DNA from: Flectonema sp. DT1601
Taxonomy: Eukaryota; Euglenozoa; Diplonemea; Diplonemida; Diplonemidae
DNA length: 64,000 nt
Assembly (NCBI GenBank): GCA_964019425.1
Contig: OZ025837.1
Coordinates: forward strand, 615,001-679,000
Direction: 5' to 3'
This document shows positions 42,028 through 50,756 of this stretch, in pieces (the stretch's first letter is position 1; the number at the start of each line of letters is the position of its first letter). A program made the translations under genes and the position numbers. Under the pieces are notes generated by a model, which searched no databases, had not been told where the DNA came from, and was given only the letters and a program-made list of their open reading frames with translations.

Positions 42028-43650
42028 ATGTTCAAAAAGTCGTCACATCAATCGATATCGATGACACCCTTAAACAGGCCTTACCTCAACAAACAAACAA
42101 TGCTGTATGTCGTAATCACATCTCTTTTATTGGCCGCTATCGCTCCGGAAGTTGAACTTCAAAAAGCCGTAATGAAGAGCGATCTTAACACTGTTAAGAA
42201 GTTAATTAAAAATGGAGCAAAACAAATTTTGGGTGAGCAGAGCTGCCTAATGATAGCTGGTTATATGGGAAGTGTAGAAATAGTTGACGAGCTACTTCGA
42301 CACATACCAAACAATGAAATCCATGACTACGTTAATAAAAAAGGAACAGTTGGATCAAATACTGGAAATGCCCTGCTATTCACTCTCCTAGGAGCTGAAG
42401 AAAAACCTGATCCCCAAAAATGGGGAATTATCATTGAAAAACTTAGCAAACAGGGAATCGAACTGAACAGTATTGATTCTAGAGGACGAACTCCTACAAT
42501 GATCGCATTCTCACTTGCTGATGTCAATCTAATTCGTTCTCTGTCAAGCCACGAAAGTTTTGCAAATGAGTTGGGGTACAAGCCCTCATCAGGTCCTTTC
42601 AAAGGAAGAAATGCGATGAGCTTCCTCACTGATACTGGACGTTACTACGTTCAAACTTGTACTCAACTACTATTTCATTACAATAAGAAATCTGAAGGTA
42701 AACGATTAACACAAATAGCAAAAAAATACATCAAAAATAGTGATGACTCATGGGCAATGCACCCACCAGATCTGCGAACATGTTCACACAGAGTTCTGTG
42801 GGAACAGATAGATGAATTCATAGCTGAGGTTTTGGAAACGGTTTTCGAACTAACTAGTGATAAGTGGAGTTGTAAAAGATTATTAAGGATTAAACAATTG
42901 GCTTCGTCTCAACGTGACGGTAAGATTGAAAACATCACAACAAACAAGATGAAAACATCAAACTGTAATAACCTCCCACTGCAATCAACTTGTCATGATT
43001 TTGATGTTTTGAATGAAATCCAAACCGTCAATTCCATTAATGAAAAAGATTTTGAAAATAATTTTTATAAAAATAATATACCACTGATAATAAAACACGC
43101 AACCACTGATTGGAATTGCAATTCCTGGTCACTGCAAGACGTACGTCAACAATTAGGTAATATTAGAACTACCATCGCGGAAATACCATACGCATCACAG
43201 TATGGATTACCCATGAGAGAAGTCAGTTATAACACATTCATCAATGATTACATTGAGAATGGATCAAGTTGGTATGCTTTTGATAACGGCTTGCATTCAA
43301 AAGTTAAAAATTCAATGAAATTTTTTCAAAGGCATCCGGTAACAGGAAAGAGGTCGTTTAACCCTCCACAATGGTCATTTGGAGGAAATAGTTCTGGATC
43401 ACCTACTCATTTCCATCAAGATGCCTTCAATGGAGTTTGTTTTGGAGAAAAAATTTGGAAAATATGGCCTCCGAATTCTGCGTTCATCTCGACTCGTACT
43501 GCTGGTGATATTTTTGATAATTTTGGTGAATTCCCGCCTCACGTTACGGTTACACAACATGCTGGTGATTTGATGTATATTCCAAAAGGATGGGGTCACG
43601 CAATTCTAAACGTTGGAACTACTCTGGCTGTTGCTGTTGAATACTACTAA
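42028..43650 (+). CDS. Ankyrin-repeat JmjC protein targeted to the secretory pathway
   Basis: A 540-residue protein. There are in-frame ATGs at residues 1, 12 and 25; the one at 42100 (residue 25) would begin a clean signal peptide (MLYVVITSLLLAAIAPEVE). Residues about 43-180 hold three or four ankyrin-like repeats. The C-terminal part (about 340-540) is a JmjC/cupin domain of the JMJD6/JMJD8/FIH-like small class: the metal ligands are H463 and D465 in HFHQD and H524 in GWGHAILNVG, and K or R residues before them could bind 2-oxoglutarate. All three iron ligands are intact, so it may be an active Fe(II)/2-oxoglutarate hydroxylase. ER-lumen location fits JMJD8-like enzymes. Ankyrin repeats in the lumen are unusual; a signal anchor is the alternative. 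Confidence 0.75.
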   Translation: MFKKSSHQSISMTPLNRPYLNKQTMLYVVITSLLLAAIAPEVELQKAVMKSDLNTVKKLIKNGAKQILGEQSCLMIAGYMGSVEIVDELLRHIPNNEIHDYVNKKGTVGSNTGNALLFTLLGAEEKPDPQKWGIIIEKLSKQGIELNSIDSRGRTPTMIAFSLADVNLIRSLSSHESFANELGYKPSSGPFKGRNAMSFLTDTGRYYVQTCTQLLFHYNKKSEGKRLTQIAKKYIKNSDDSWAMHPPDLRTCSHRVLWEQIDEFIAEVLETVFELTSDKWSCKRLLRIKQLASSQRDGKIENITTNKMKTSNCNNLPLQSTCHDFDVLNEIQTVNSINEKDFENNFYKNNIPLIIKHATTDWNCNSWSLQDVRQQLGNIRTTIAEIPYASQYGLPMREVSYNTFINDYIENGSSWYAFDNGLHSKVKNSMKFFQRHPVTGKRSFNPPQWSFGGNSSGSPTHFHQDAFNGVCFGEKIWKIWPPNSAFISTRTAGDIFDNFGEFPPHVTVTQHAGDLMYIPKGWGHAILNVGTTLAVAVEYY

Positions 43651-43858
43651 CGTCTCTCTCGCACTGTGATATCTAAAAAAACATGTCTTGTGTTTCTCAC
43701 TGTCAGTTTGAACGTCGTCATCGACCGAGAGTCAATCTGTTCTTTCTATCGTTGTTTCACAATGAAACTTATTCTCATTTTCTATTACGAATTAATTAAA
43801 CGTTTTTAAAAAAGAAAATATTATTATTATTATTTTACAAAGGAGGGGAAGGGAGATT

Positions 43859-46033
43859 ATGTCTGCCACGGTAACCCTTATTAATGTGACGCTCACATCT
43901 ACAGGGTTGGAGGAAACTGCTCCTCCGTCAGACAGCGGAGGGGTTCCAGAATGGTTGGTGGCGGTGGTAGCGACGTTGGCTATCGTTGCATTGCTTGGGT
44001 TTATCTGGATGATGATATTTTTAAATAAAAAATTAAAAAAAATTGGAGAAAGAGCTCTCCATCATCATCAACAAGAACAAGACAGCGACGATGACGCTAT
44101 TGACAGAGAACTCTTACACGGTAAATATGAAGCCATCCCGGACATATCAGGTGGGGCATTCAAACCTTTAAATAAGAATTCAAAAGATCAATTGCAAGGC
44201 ATTCTCGCAACACAACTTCGTAACAACGCTCCTGCATCAGGTCTTCCGGGCGATTCATCAGCATTTCCCAGAGGTACAGGTACGTCTAGTTTTATCTCAA
44301 TAAGGAGATCAGAACTACAGCATAAGCTTCGTCTTCTACATGCTGGTTATACTCAAGTCTGGTATTCATCTGACGGTGATATCCTCGACGAGTTAGTCAG
44401 AGGGTTGTCTCATGCTTCAAAAAGTATCAACATCCTCATTGTATTAAAAAATATTACGTCAGTCTTATCGAACAGAACAGGATTACCTGGTATTCACTCT
44501 CTCGTTGAACTATTATACACTCAAGAGGGTATTGACACTGATCGTTTATTACTTTATAAAGATGCTCCTGTTTGGGTTCACGGAATTGGACCTTCGAAGT
44601 CAACCTGGGACTCTTATGATCGTTACAAGAGAAATGAGGGTTTGTGTTTTTTTTGAAAAAACCCCCCCAAAAAAAAAAAAAAAAAAAAAACCCACAACAA
44701 AACAGGAATCTATAAGGAAATTGATGAAAGTTGTGAATCATCAGTTCAAGTCAACTCTCTCAAGGCGAATGATTTATTCCGTCGTTGGATTAAAGTTTCA
44801 GCTTTTTTTAGTAATCTGAGTCCAATTGAAAACACTCATCACTTAGAAGGGAGTAAAGACCAACCAATTTATAGAGTCTTGAGAACCGACACATTATTTC
44901 AAATAGTAGAAAGATCATACCTGACGTGGATGGCACCCCTGTCGTGTTCGTTAAACTACCGAGCTGTGATTGAATTCATGGAATCACCTGTTGTGGATTC
45001 AGCAGGTGGTAATCTACCGTCATCAATGCAAGGAGAGCTCACTCTTTTTAGAATATACGGGTCTCAGTATACTTCAATATGTGAACATAGTCAATATCCT
45101 ATTGAACAACAAGTTGTCGTACCGGCTCTTACGCCATTCCTGGTCGAATCTGTTCGTTTTGATGGGAATATGTCCGAAAAGGATGTCAGAGTTGTTGATC
45201 TCAGAGCTGATCAGTTAACAAAGTATGTTGACACGAGTGATTTTAAAACACACGTTCTGAATGATATCTACGCCGCAGAAGATCGACTTGAAAGAATCAA
45301 CGAACAGACAGAAGTAATTCAAGGTGGTACTGTCCCTCAAACACATAATAGAATTCCTTTAAATAATCAGAAATCTTTCGTGACGGGGTGTGTTCGGGGG
45401 GGTATTCTCAGAGATGTTACGTCTCCTGACTCAACAGATCCGTCGAATCACCGTTGTCATGAGTGTGGAGAAATAGCACACGGGATGTGTAAGACAATGA
45501 GGAATAACAATAAAATCGCGAGAATAAACGCTAAAAGAAGGGCTTCCAAAATAGCAACAGAAATGTGGATTTCAGGAGGATCGCCGATGATTGCCGGATG
45601 CTATAGTTTAGAAGGTGGTGTTTGGGCAAAAGGGAACCTTCGCATGCGAAATGTTGGTCACAGATGGGTTGTGACGGACACTTTCTCAGAGCTTCATGCT
45701 CACTTAATGAGCGTCAATGAGGCTCCGTCTTCTCTCATGCCAGTTGATATTGTTCGATGGGCTCGTCCTGATAACAACACTTGGTTGGAAGACCCAAGTA
45801 TTAGAGTAACGCTGCACCCTCCAACTGTTGCTGAGCAACCCGACATCTCTGAGTACACTCCTCCTTCAGTTCCGATGACTGTTCCGGAATCTGATGTACT
45901 TCCTCAGACTCCTGATGCCTCACTTCCAAGTTTTTATGGAAAGCATGGCTCTCAAAAGAATTTTATGAATGCTATTTCTAGGCAATCATCTCGAGCATCG
46001 TTTGCCAGAGTGAGCCCGTTAGCTCCTCCATAG
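43859..46033 (+). CDS. Single-pass membrane protein of unknown function, two exons
   Basis: Exons 43859-44639 and 44706-46033 join through a 66-base intron in phase 1 to 702 residues. A short N-terminal ectodomain (1-30, N-x-T sites, no signal peptide) precedes a TM helix (about 31-54, WLVAVVATLAIVALLGFIW) and a His/Gln/Asp-rich juxtamembrane stretch. The large cytoplasmic part has no family I recognise. It includes an HRCHECGEIAHGMC stretch (a small zinc-binding knuckle by pattern) and a W-A-K-G-N-L segment like an alpha/beta domain. The C-terminus is Ser/Pro-rich. Reading through the intron gives a stop after five residues (GLCFF). Inferred: a type III membrane protein with a cytosolic globular domain. 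Confidence 0.7.
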
Positions 46034-46240
46034 TCACTGCTGCCTAACGGGAGGGAGGTTGACCCCCCCTCCCTATTTTTGTGTTAATAGATTACTTATT
46101 TATTTTACTGTACTCTTTATTGGTTTTATTTTAGAGTTTATATACATTATTTTTAAAAATCGTTGGGAACTTAAAAAAATTATTTTCATTCTTTCACAGT
46201 ACGATATTCATACGAATAACCACAACTCACCATATCAATA

Positions 46241-47113
46241 ATGGATTACGGATGGCTTGACGACGTGTTCTGTGATGAGAATTTAGTAGCAGTCAATCCT
46301 TCAAACGATTGTAGGAATATCATCGATGATGACGACCAACTGTTTGATTCAATGTCTCGTAAAATAGCATCAAATGAAATGATGCAATGCGGTGGAAGAG
46401 GTAGATGTAGTCCTGAACCTGAATACATATCAAACTTGTTAGATTTGTTGGGAACTAACTTGAAAGATGATGATAGCGTTGCTACGAGTAGTATGACTGC
46501 CACTACGACTCCTCATAGTTTTCATTACAGTCCGTTTTCACAAATTGATCAAAGCTTGATATCAGAAACACTGACACCAGATCCTTCTGTTGATAATATT
46601 ATTGAAGAGGCTTACAGAACCTTTCATGAATCATGGATGCAAGGACTTGAGGTTTTACGATGTAAATTTGTTCAAGAAACAGCTCATCTTCGGAGTCTTA
46701 ATAATGAACTCTGTTTGCTTAAGAGTGAAAACATCTCTTTAAGAATTCAACAAAGTCAAATTCAATCAAGTGGCCTTCCTCAAGAAGTCTTACCGCTGTT
46801 GATCACTCCATCAAATGATGTATCAATCGCTGATAATGAAGAAGATTTGGATAAAACTTTCGAACCGCAAATTGATAAACAAAAATTAAAAACCAAACTT
46901 TGCAAATACTTTATGCAAGGTAAAGATCAGAGCATGTGTCCATTTTATCACAGACACGGCTGGTGTGCTTTTGCTCATGGAGATCAGGAATTACACAGTG
47001 AGATTCCTCCTCCTCCTCCATTGGTTCCTTCACCGATTGCGACATCAGTAACGGTTGAGTCACAGCCTTTGATTATGTCACCTGTGATCATCCCACAGCA
47101 GTCCTTTATGTAA
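46241..47113 (+). CDS. CCCH zinc-finger protein
   Basis: A 290-residue protein. The first 200 residues are acidic, Ser/Thr-rich, with a short leucine-rich helix (about 140-170). One CCCH finger lies at 221-246, introduced by KTKLCKYF, the lead sequence of TTP-type RNA-binding fingers. The spacing is C-x11-C-x8-C-x3-H, wider than the usual C-x8-C-x5-C-x3-H, because both gaps carry three extra residues. The tail is Pro-rich (PPPPP, PSP). In trypanosomatids, small CCCH proteins regulate mRNA stability and translation, which replace promoter control in polycistronic genomes; that role is inferred here. An acceptor (TTTCACAG, ending at 46199) lies 41 bases before the ATG. Confidence 0.75.
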   Translation: MDYGWLDDVFCDENLVAVNPSNDCRNIIDDDDQLFDSMSRKIASNEMMQCGGRGRCSPEPEYISNLLDLLGTNLKDDDSVATSSMTATTTPHSFHYSPFSQIDQSLISETLTPDPSVDNIIEEAYRTFHESWMQGLEVLRCKFVQETAHLRSLNNELCLLKSENISLRIQQSQIQSSGLPQEVLPLLITPSNDVSIADNEEDLDKTFEPQIDKQKLKTKLCKYFMQGKDQSMCPFYHRHGWCAFAHGDQELHSEIPPPPPLVPSPIATSVTVESQPLIMSPVIIPQQSFM

Positions 47114-47759
47114 TGTTTTAAAGGTGAAAAAACAAATATAAAGTTTGACGTCTTCGTTGGCATTCTTGCCTCATAAACTCTCTTAATTACTGAAAGCGGT
47201 TATCATATTACTCCCTCCCACCCTACTGACTGATGAGTTTTTTTTTAAATTTTATTATTGAGTTCTCAAGAGATTTATATTCGTATGAACCTAATCAAAC
47301 AGTCTTTCCCCCCCACCCTACTGACAACGTCTTCTGGTCGATAAGACAAAAAAAATATAGCTTTCCCTTTTATGTTTTCTTTTTTTTTCTAAACGTAATT
47401 TTCTTTGATTAACAACTACAAATATTTTTCAGTCAAGTACTTGATATTAATTTTGTTTTTAATACCCTAAAGTTGTTAACTGTTTTTACATTGTCAAAGT
47501 TTCACCCCACCCTACTGCACTGAATGACAACAACGGAAAAGAATATGTGTATGCAGCTAAGTTAAAAACATTTATTATAATGTAAAGTATTTACGTCAAT
47601 TGCAGAGTGTAATGATCCGATAATTTTGTATTTTACGTACAAAAATCGAACAGTTAACCCCCCACACTCTACACTTGGAGGGGACAGACTGACGAAAAGG
47701 GAAACAAAAAAAAAAAAAAAAAAAAGGGGATTTTGCTGCACCTCTTTTTTGTGTACATG

Positions 47760-47789
47760 GTCACAGTTGGCATTCTTGCCAACTGTGAC
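47760..47789. other. Perfect 12-bp inverted repeat
   Basis: GTCACAGTTGGC (47760-47771) and GCCAACTGTGAC (47778-47789) are exact complements with a 6-base loop ATTCTT. An A-run and a G-run precede it. It could be a transcript hairpin or a protein-binding palindrome. Confidence 0.75.
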
Positions 47790-48543
47790 AACCATCTTAA
47801 TATAACTTGGCGTAAAGATTCTCACCTCTGATCGATTGAATCTTATCTTTTTATTACCTTTGGACATAACGTCTGTTCACACATAACATAACGTAGCTTA
47901 TATAGACTGTAGTGGTACGTAGTACTCGATGATTGCTGGGTAATGATTTGGTCAACGTTGTTTCATTTGAGAAGAGAGAGAGTGTGTGTGTGCTTTTTGT
48001 ATTGCAACGATGACTTCTCTCTTTGAGTATGATTATCAAATCCTTGATAAGAACAATGTTAAGGCCGTAATTTACCAGTTTTTTAATTAACAAAAAATTT
48101 TCAATTCAATTCTAAATAAATAAATAAATAATCAACTTTTACCTTTTTTACACGACATCTATCGGAATGATGATGGGTTATGTGCGTGAGCTTCTCTCCA
48201 GAGGTTTTCCCTGACCTCGACTAACTTTTAATATTCCTCTTTCCTTTTGTTACTTCTGTTTTACAACTGATATGACAAAGTTGGGATCCTCACAGTTATC
48301 TGAAGCTCTCGTAGTCTCACAGTTAGTGAAGTGCTAATTGACTGAGATTATGGGGGATTTTTTTTTTTCAAAAAAATAAAAAAAATTTATTTTTGAAAAA
48401 CATGTTCAGACTACTATTGTTTGTGGGTCTTCTTCTTCTTTCCCCCCTTTCACATAACATTTACACTTTGAATTCTCCCCACACGCTAGAAAAACTTAAT
48501 TCCTGCTCTCTATTTTCTAAATATCAATAAAAATAAACTAAAA

Positions 48544-48591
48544 AGACCTTTTGGGGTGCTTTCTAGCACCTGTCAAAAAAAAAAAAGGTCT
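48544..48591. other. Nested stem-loop
   Basis: Outer stem AGACCTTTT/AAAAGGTCT (48544-48552 with 48583-48591, 9 bp) and inner stem GGTGCT/AGCACC (48555-48560 with 48565-48570, loop TTCT). The inner and outer stems are separated by an A-run on the 3' side. Function unknown. Confidence 0.6.
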
Positions 48592-49039
48592 ATTTACACA
48601 AGACTGTGGTGTTGAGATGCAGTCTTTTATTTCAATTTTTTTTCCACCCCTTAAAATTCCTTTTTTTTTTCCATAACTAATAATGAATTGGAACTGTTGT
48701 GAATAAAAGTGATATCACTTCACCACAGCGGTGGGCTCGTTCTGTGTCAGACCGCTAACTTGTTACTTTCAATCAACTTCTTCCCAGTATCTGGTGACTT
48801 GAATTATCGAGTGTCTGGGTTGGAAGAATACCTCTAATACAACAAGAAATAGTTTGCGAAATCGCCAACTCTCTACAAAAAAAAGTTGTCCACCAGGACT
48901 CGAACTTGACCCGCAAAAATTCGCAAAAAAAAAAAAAATTAAAATTTAAAGAAAAAAAAAAGAATAAAAAAAATTAACACATTTTCCTATTTTTTTTTTT
49001 CTTCCTCACCACTTTTTTTTATTTTTGTCGGTCAACAGA

Positions 49040-49062
49040 TGCCCTGATTTTCTGTCAGGGCA
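49040..49062. other. 8-bp hairpin
   Basis: TGCCCTGA (49040-49047) pairs exactly with TCAGGGCA (49055-49062) across the loop TTTTCTG. Located 480 bases upstream of the deacylase gene. Confidence 0.6.
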
Positions 49063-49540
49063 ACAACTCTGGATTTACTTCCGTCAGAGATTGTATCTAC
49101 TTGATCGAAAAAAAAAATAATAACTTACACAGCTTTAGTCCCACACTAGTCGGAGACATAATACACACAAAGAAATACAGACGGAGGCTTCATTATCGTG
49201 TTTGCTCTGTGAAAGAATGTAGGAAGCAAACCAAAAAAAAAGAAGAAGAAATCCATAAATTTAACAAACCTTTTCAGTATTGTTTTCTTAGTATTACTTC
49301 TTTAACAGGCTCAAATTGAAATCTCATTTTTTTTTTTTTTTTTTTTTTTTTTGTACCGACGGAGAAGAAATATTCGGAGCTGTTATTTCTTGTAGTTATG
49401 ATTCCCAGTGCGACAAGATTCTGTCTGCATTCAACGAAATCTTAGGCTCTATCTGAATGATTTTTTTTTTTTAAAAAAAATTTTAATCAAGGAAAAAGAC
49501 CCGTTTATCAAAACTTATTAAAAAAAAAAAAAAAAAAATA

Positions 49541-50017
49541 ATGTCAAAAATGAGACTCGTGTTACAATCAGTAGAGAAGGCCAGCCTACTGGTTGATAAT
49601 GTTGATAAATGGGTTCATATTAAAAGAGGTTTCATTGTGTTCGTCAGCTTCCTCAAAGAAGGCGATCCAGAAACGGTTATCAAAGCGGCTAACGACGTTG
49701 TTAAAGTAAAAATTTTTCCGAAAGTCGAAGAAAGCTTTACAAGAACAAGACCTGATTCTCTTTCTAATCAACAGTGGGATGTAATGGTCATTCCACAGGC
49801 AACTCTTGCTGGGAAGATAAAAGGAAAACAGTGTCAATACCACTCACAGATTGACAAGTCAGAGGGTGCTGATTTGTATACTTTGTTCTGCGATACTTTA
49901 AAGAAAGAAATATCAGCTGTACGTGAAGATGCTGTTATAGAATGTGGAACATACGGAAACAGGCAAGGGCTGCAGATGGAATCACTTGGTCCCTTCACTC
50001 ACGTTGTTGAATACTAA
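49541..50017 (+). CDS. DTD2: DTD2/ATD-type aminoacyl-tRNA deacylase
   Basis: A 158-residue protein of the DTD-like fold. Instead of the S-Q-F-T-L motif of ordinary D-Tyr-tRNA deacylase it has PQATL (85-89) followed by G-K-I-K-G, and its C-terminus has GTYGNRQ and GPFTH (G150-P151). These are the features of DTD2, also called ATD, the paralogue that in animals removes L-alanine wrongly attached to tRNA(Thr). The Gly-Pro of the chiral-checking loop is present, and length and motif order match the animal enzyme from start to end. A proofreading role in the cytosol is inferred from the family. The ATG directly follows an A-run of about 20 bases. Confidence 0.85.
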   Translation: MSKMRLVLQSVEKASLLVDNVDKWVHIKRGFIVFVSFLKEGDPETVIKAANDVVKVKIFPKVEESFTRTRPDSLSNQQWDVMVIPQATLAGKIKGKQCQYHSQIDKSEGADLYTLFCDTLKKEISAVREDAVIECGTYGNRQGLQMESLGPFTHVVEY

Positions 50018-50270
50018 CATGAAAGTTTAGATACCAACAGGCAACTCTAGCTGAGAAGATGGTTACGGAAGAGAGAGAGATCTCTGCTGTACGTTAGTAA
50101 CAGACCGTAGATGAAATCACTTTGGCTATTCGCTGAGATTCTCTGACTTTTTTTTTTTTCAATAGTTTAGACACCAATCAACTATGTCGTCGCTGTTTCT
50201 TTCTATCAGCGACGTATCGTTGTCATGTATTTTTCCTTTCTTGTTTTTTTTTTGAAATATTATAATTTTT

Positions 50271-50288
50271 TTGACTTTTTTTTCACAG
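50271..50288 (+). promoter_or_regulatory. Putative spliced-leader acceptor for the Ub-like gene
   Basis: A T-rich tract ending in TTTCACAG at 50288, 21 bases before the ATG at 50310. Confidence 0.5.
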
Positions 50289-50309
50289 CATCAAAAATAA
50301 CAACTGAGA

Positions 50310-50756
50310 ATGCAAATATTTATAAAAACAATTTCTGGAGAAACGATACCACTGAATGTCGAACTCACTAACACTACTGTAGAAGTCAAACAAATGATTC
50401 AAGACAAAGAAGGTATTAAAGTTGATCAACAACGATTAATCTACGCAGCAAGAAGTCTAGAGCACGACAAGACTCTCTCATACTACAACATTCAGAATGA
50501 TTGTATTGTTTTCTTGGTTTGTAGACTCAGAGGTGGAATGATGCATATTTCCGTTAGGAACGTGGAATTTGAAACTGTTATTCAACTTTATGTGAACCCT
50601 TCAGATTTGATTAAAAATATAAAAGAAAAGATTAAAGAAAAAGAAGGTATCGAAATCGATCGACAGAGAATGGTTTTTGGTGGAAGAGCATTGCAAGACC
50701 AAACAACCCTTTCATACAATAATATGCAACATGGGTGTCTTGTTTACTCAGTGTAG
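50310..50756 (+). CDS. Divergent double ubiquitin-like protein
   Basis: A 148-residue protein made of two tandem ubiquitin-like domains. The first (1-76) begins MQIFIKT, has IQDKEGI and DQQRLI, and ends in LRGG, so it is very close to ubiquitin. However, K11 is E, K29 is M, K48 is R and K63 is N, while K6, K27 and K33 are kept. I44 and V70 of the hydrophobic patch remain and L8 is I. The second (77-148) has the K-E-K-E-G-I and D-R-Q-R motifs but ends in LVYSV without Gly-Gly. It reads as a ubiquitin-derived protein with one cleavable LRGG end, or an uncleaved fusion like ISG15. It should not form K48 or K63 chains through domain 1. Confidence 0.85.
   Translation: MQIFIKTISGETIPLNVELTNTTVEVKQMIQDKEGIKVDQQRLIYAARSLEHDKTLSYYNIQNDCIVFLVCRLRGGMMHISVRNVEFETVIQLYVNPSDLIKNIKEKIKEKEGIEIDRQRMVFGGRALQDQTTLSYNNMQHGCLVYSV

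Larger units (their letters stand above)
47114..49540. other. Gene-poor 2.4-kb stretch with hairpins
   Basis: The longest gene-free interval outside the arrays. It contains three occurrences of CCACCCTACTG (near 47219, 47315 and 47508), a short sequence shared with 30695-30735, and several inverted repeats listed separately. Small ORFs inside are low-complexity and unsupported. It may hold one or more small RNA genes. Confidence 0.5.

Noticed and set aside
48870-48930. tRNA-like T-arm, GGACTCGAAC, read on the minus strand
   Set aside because: It resembles a B box, but no A box, anticodon arm or acceptor stem is present within the required distance; the neighbouring bases are A/T runs.
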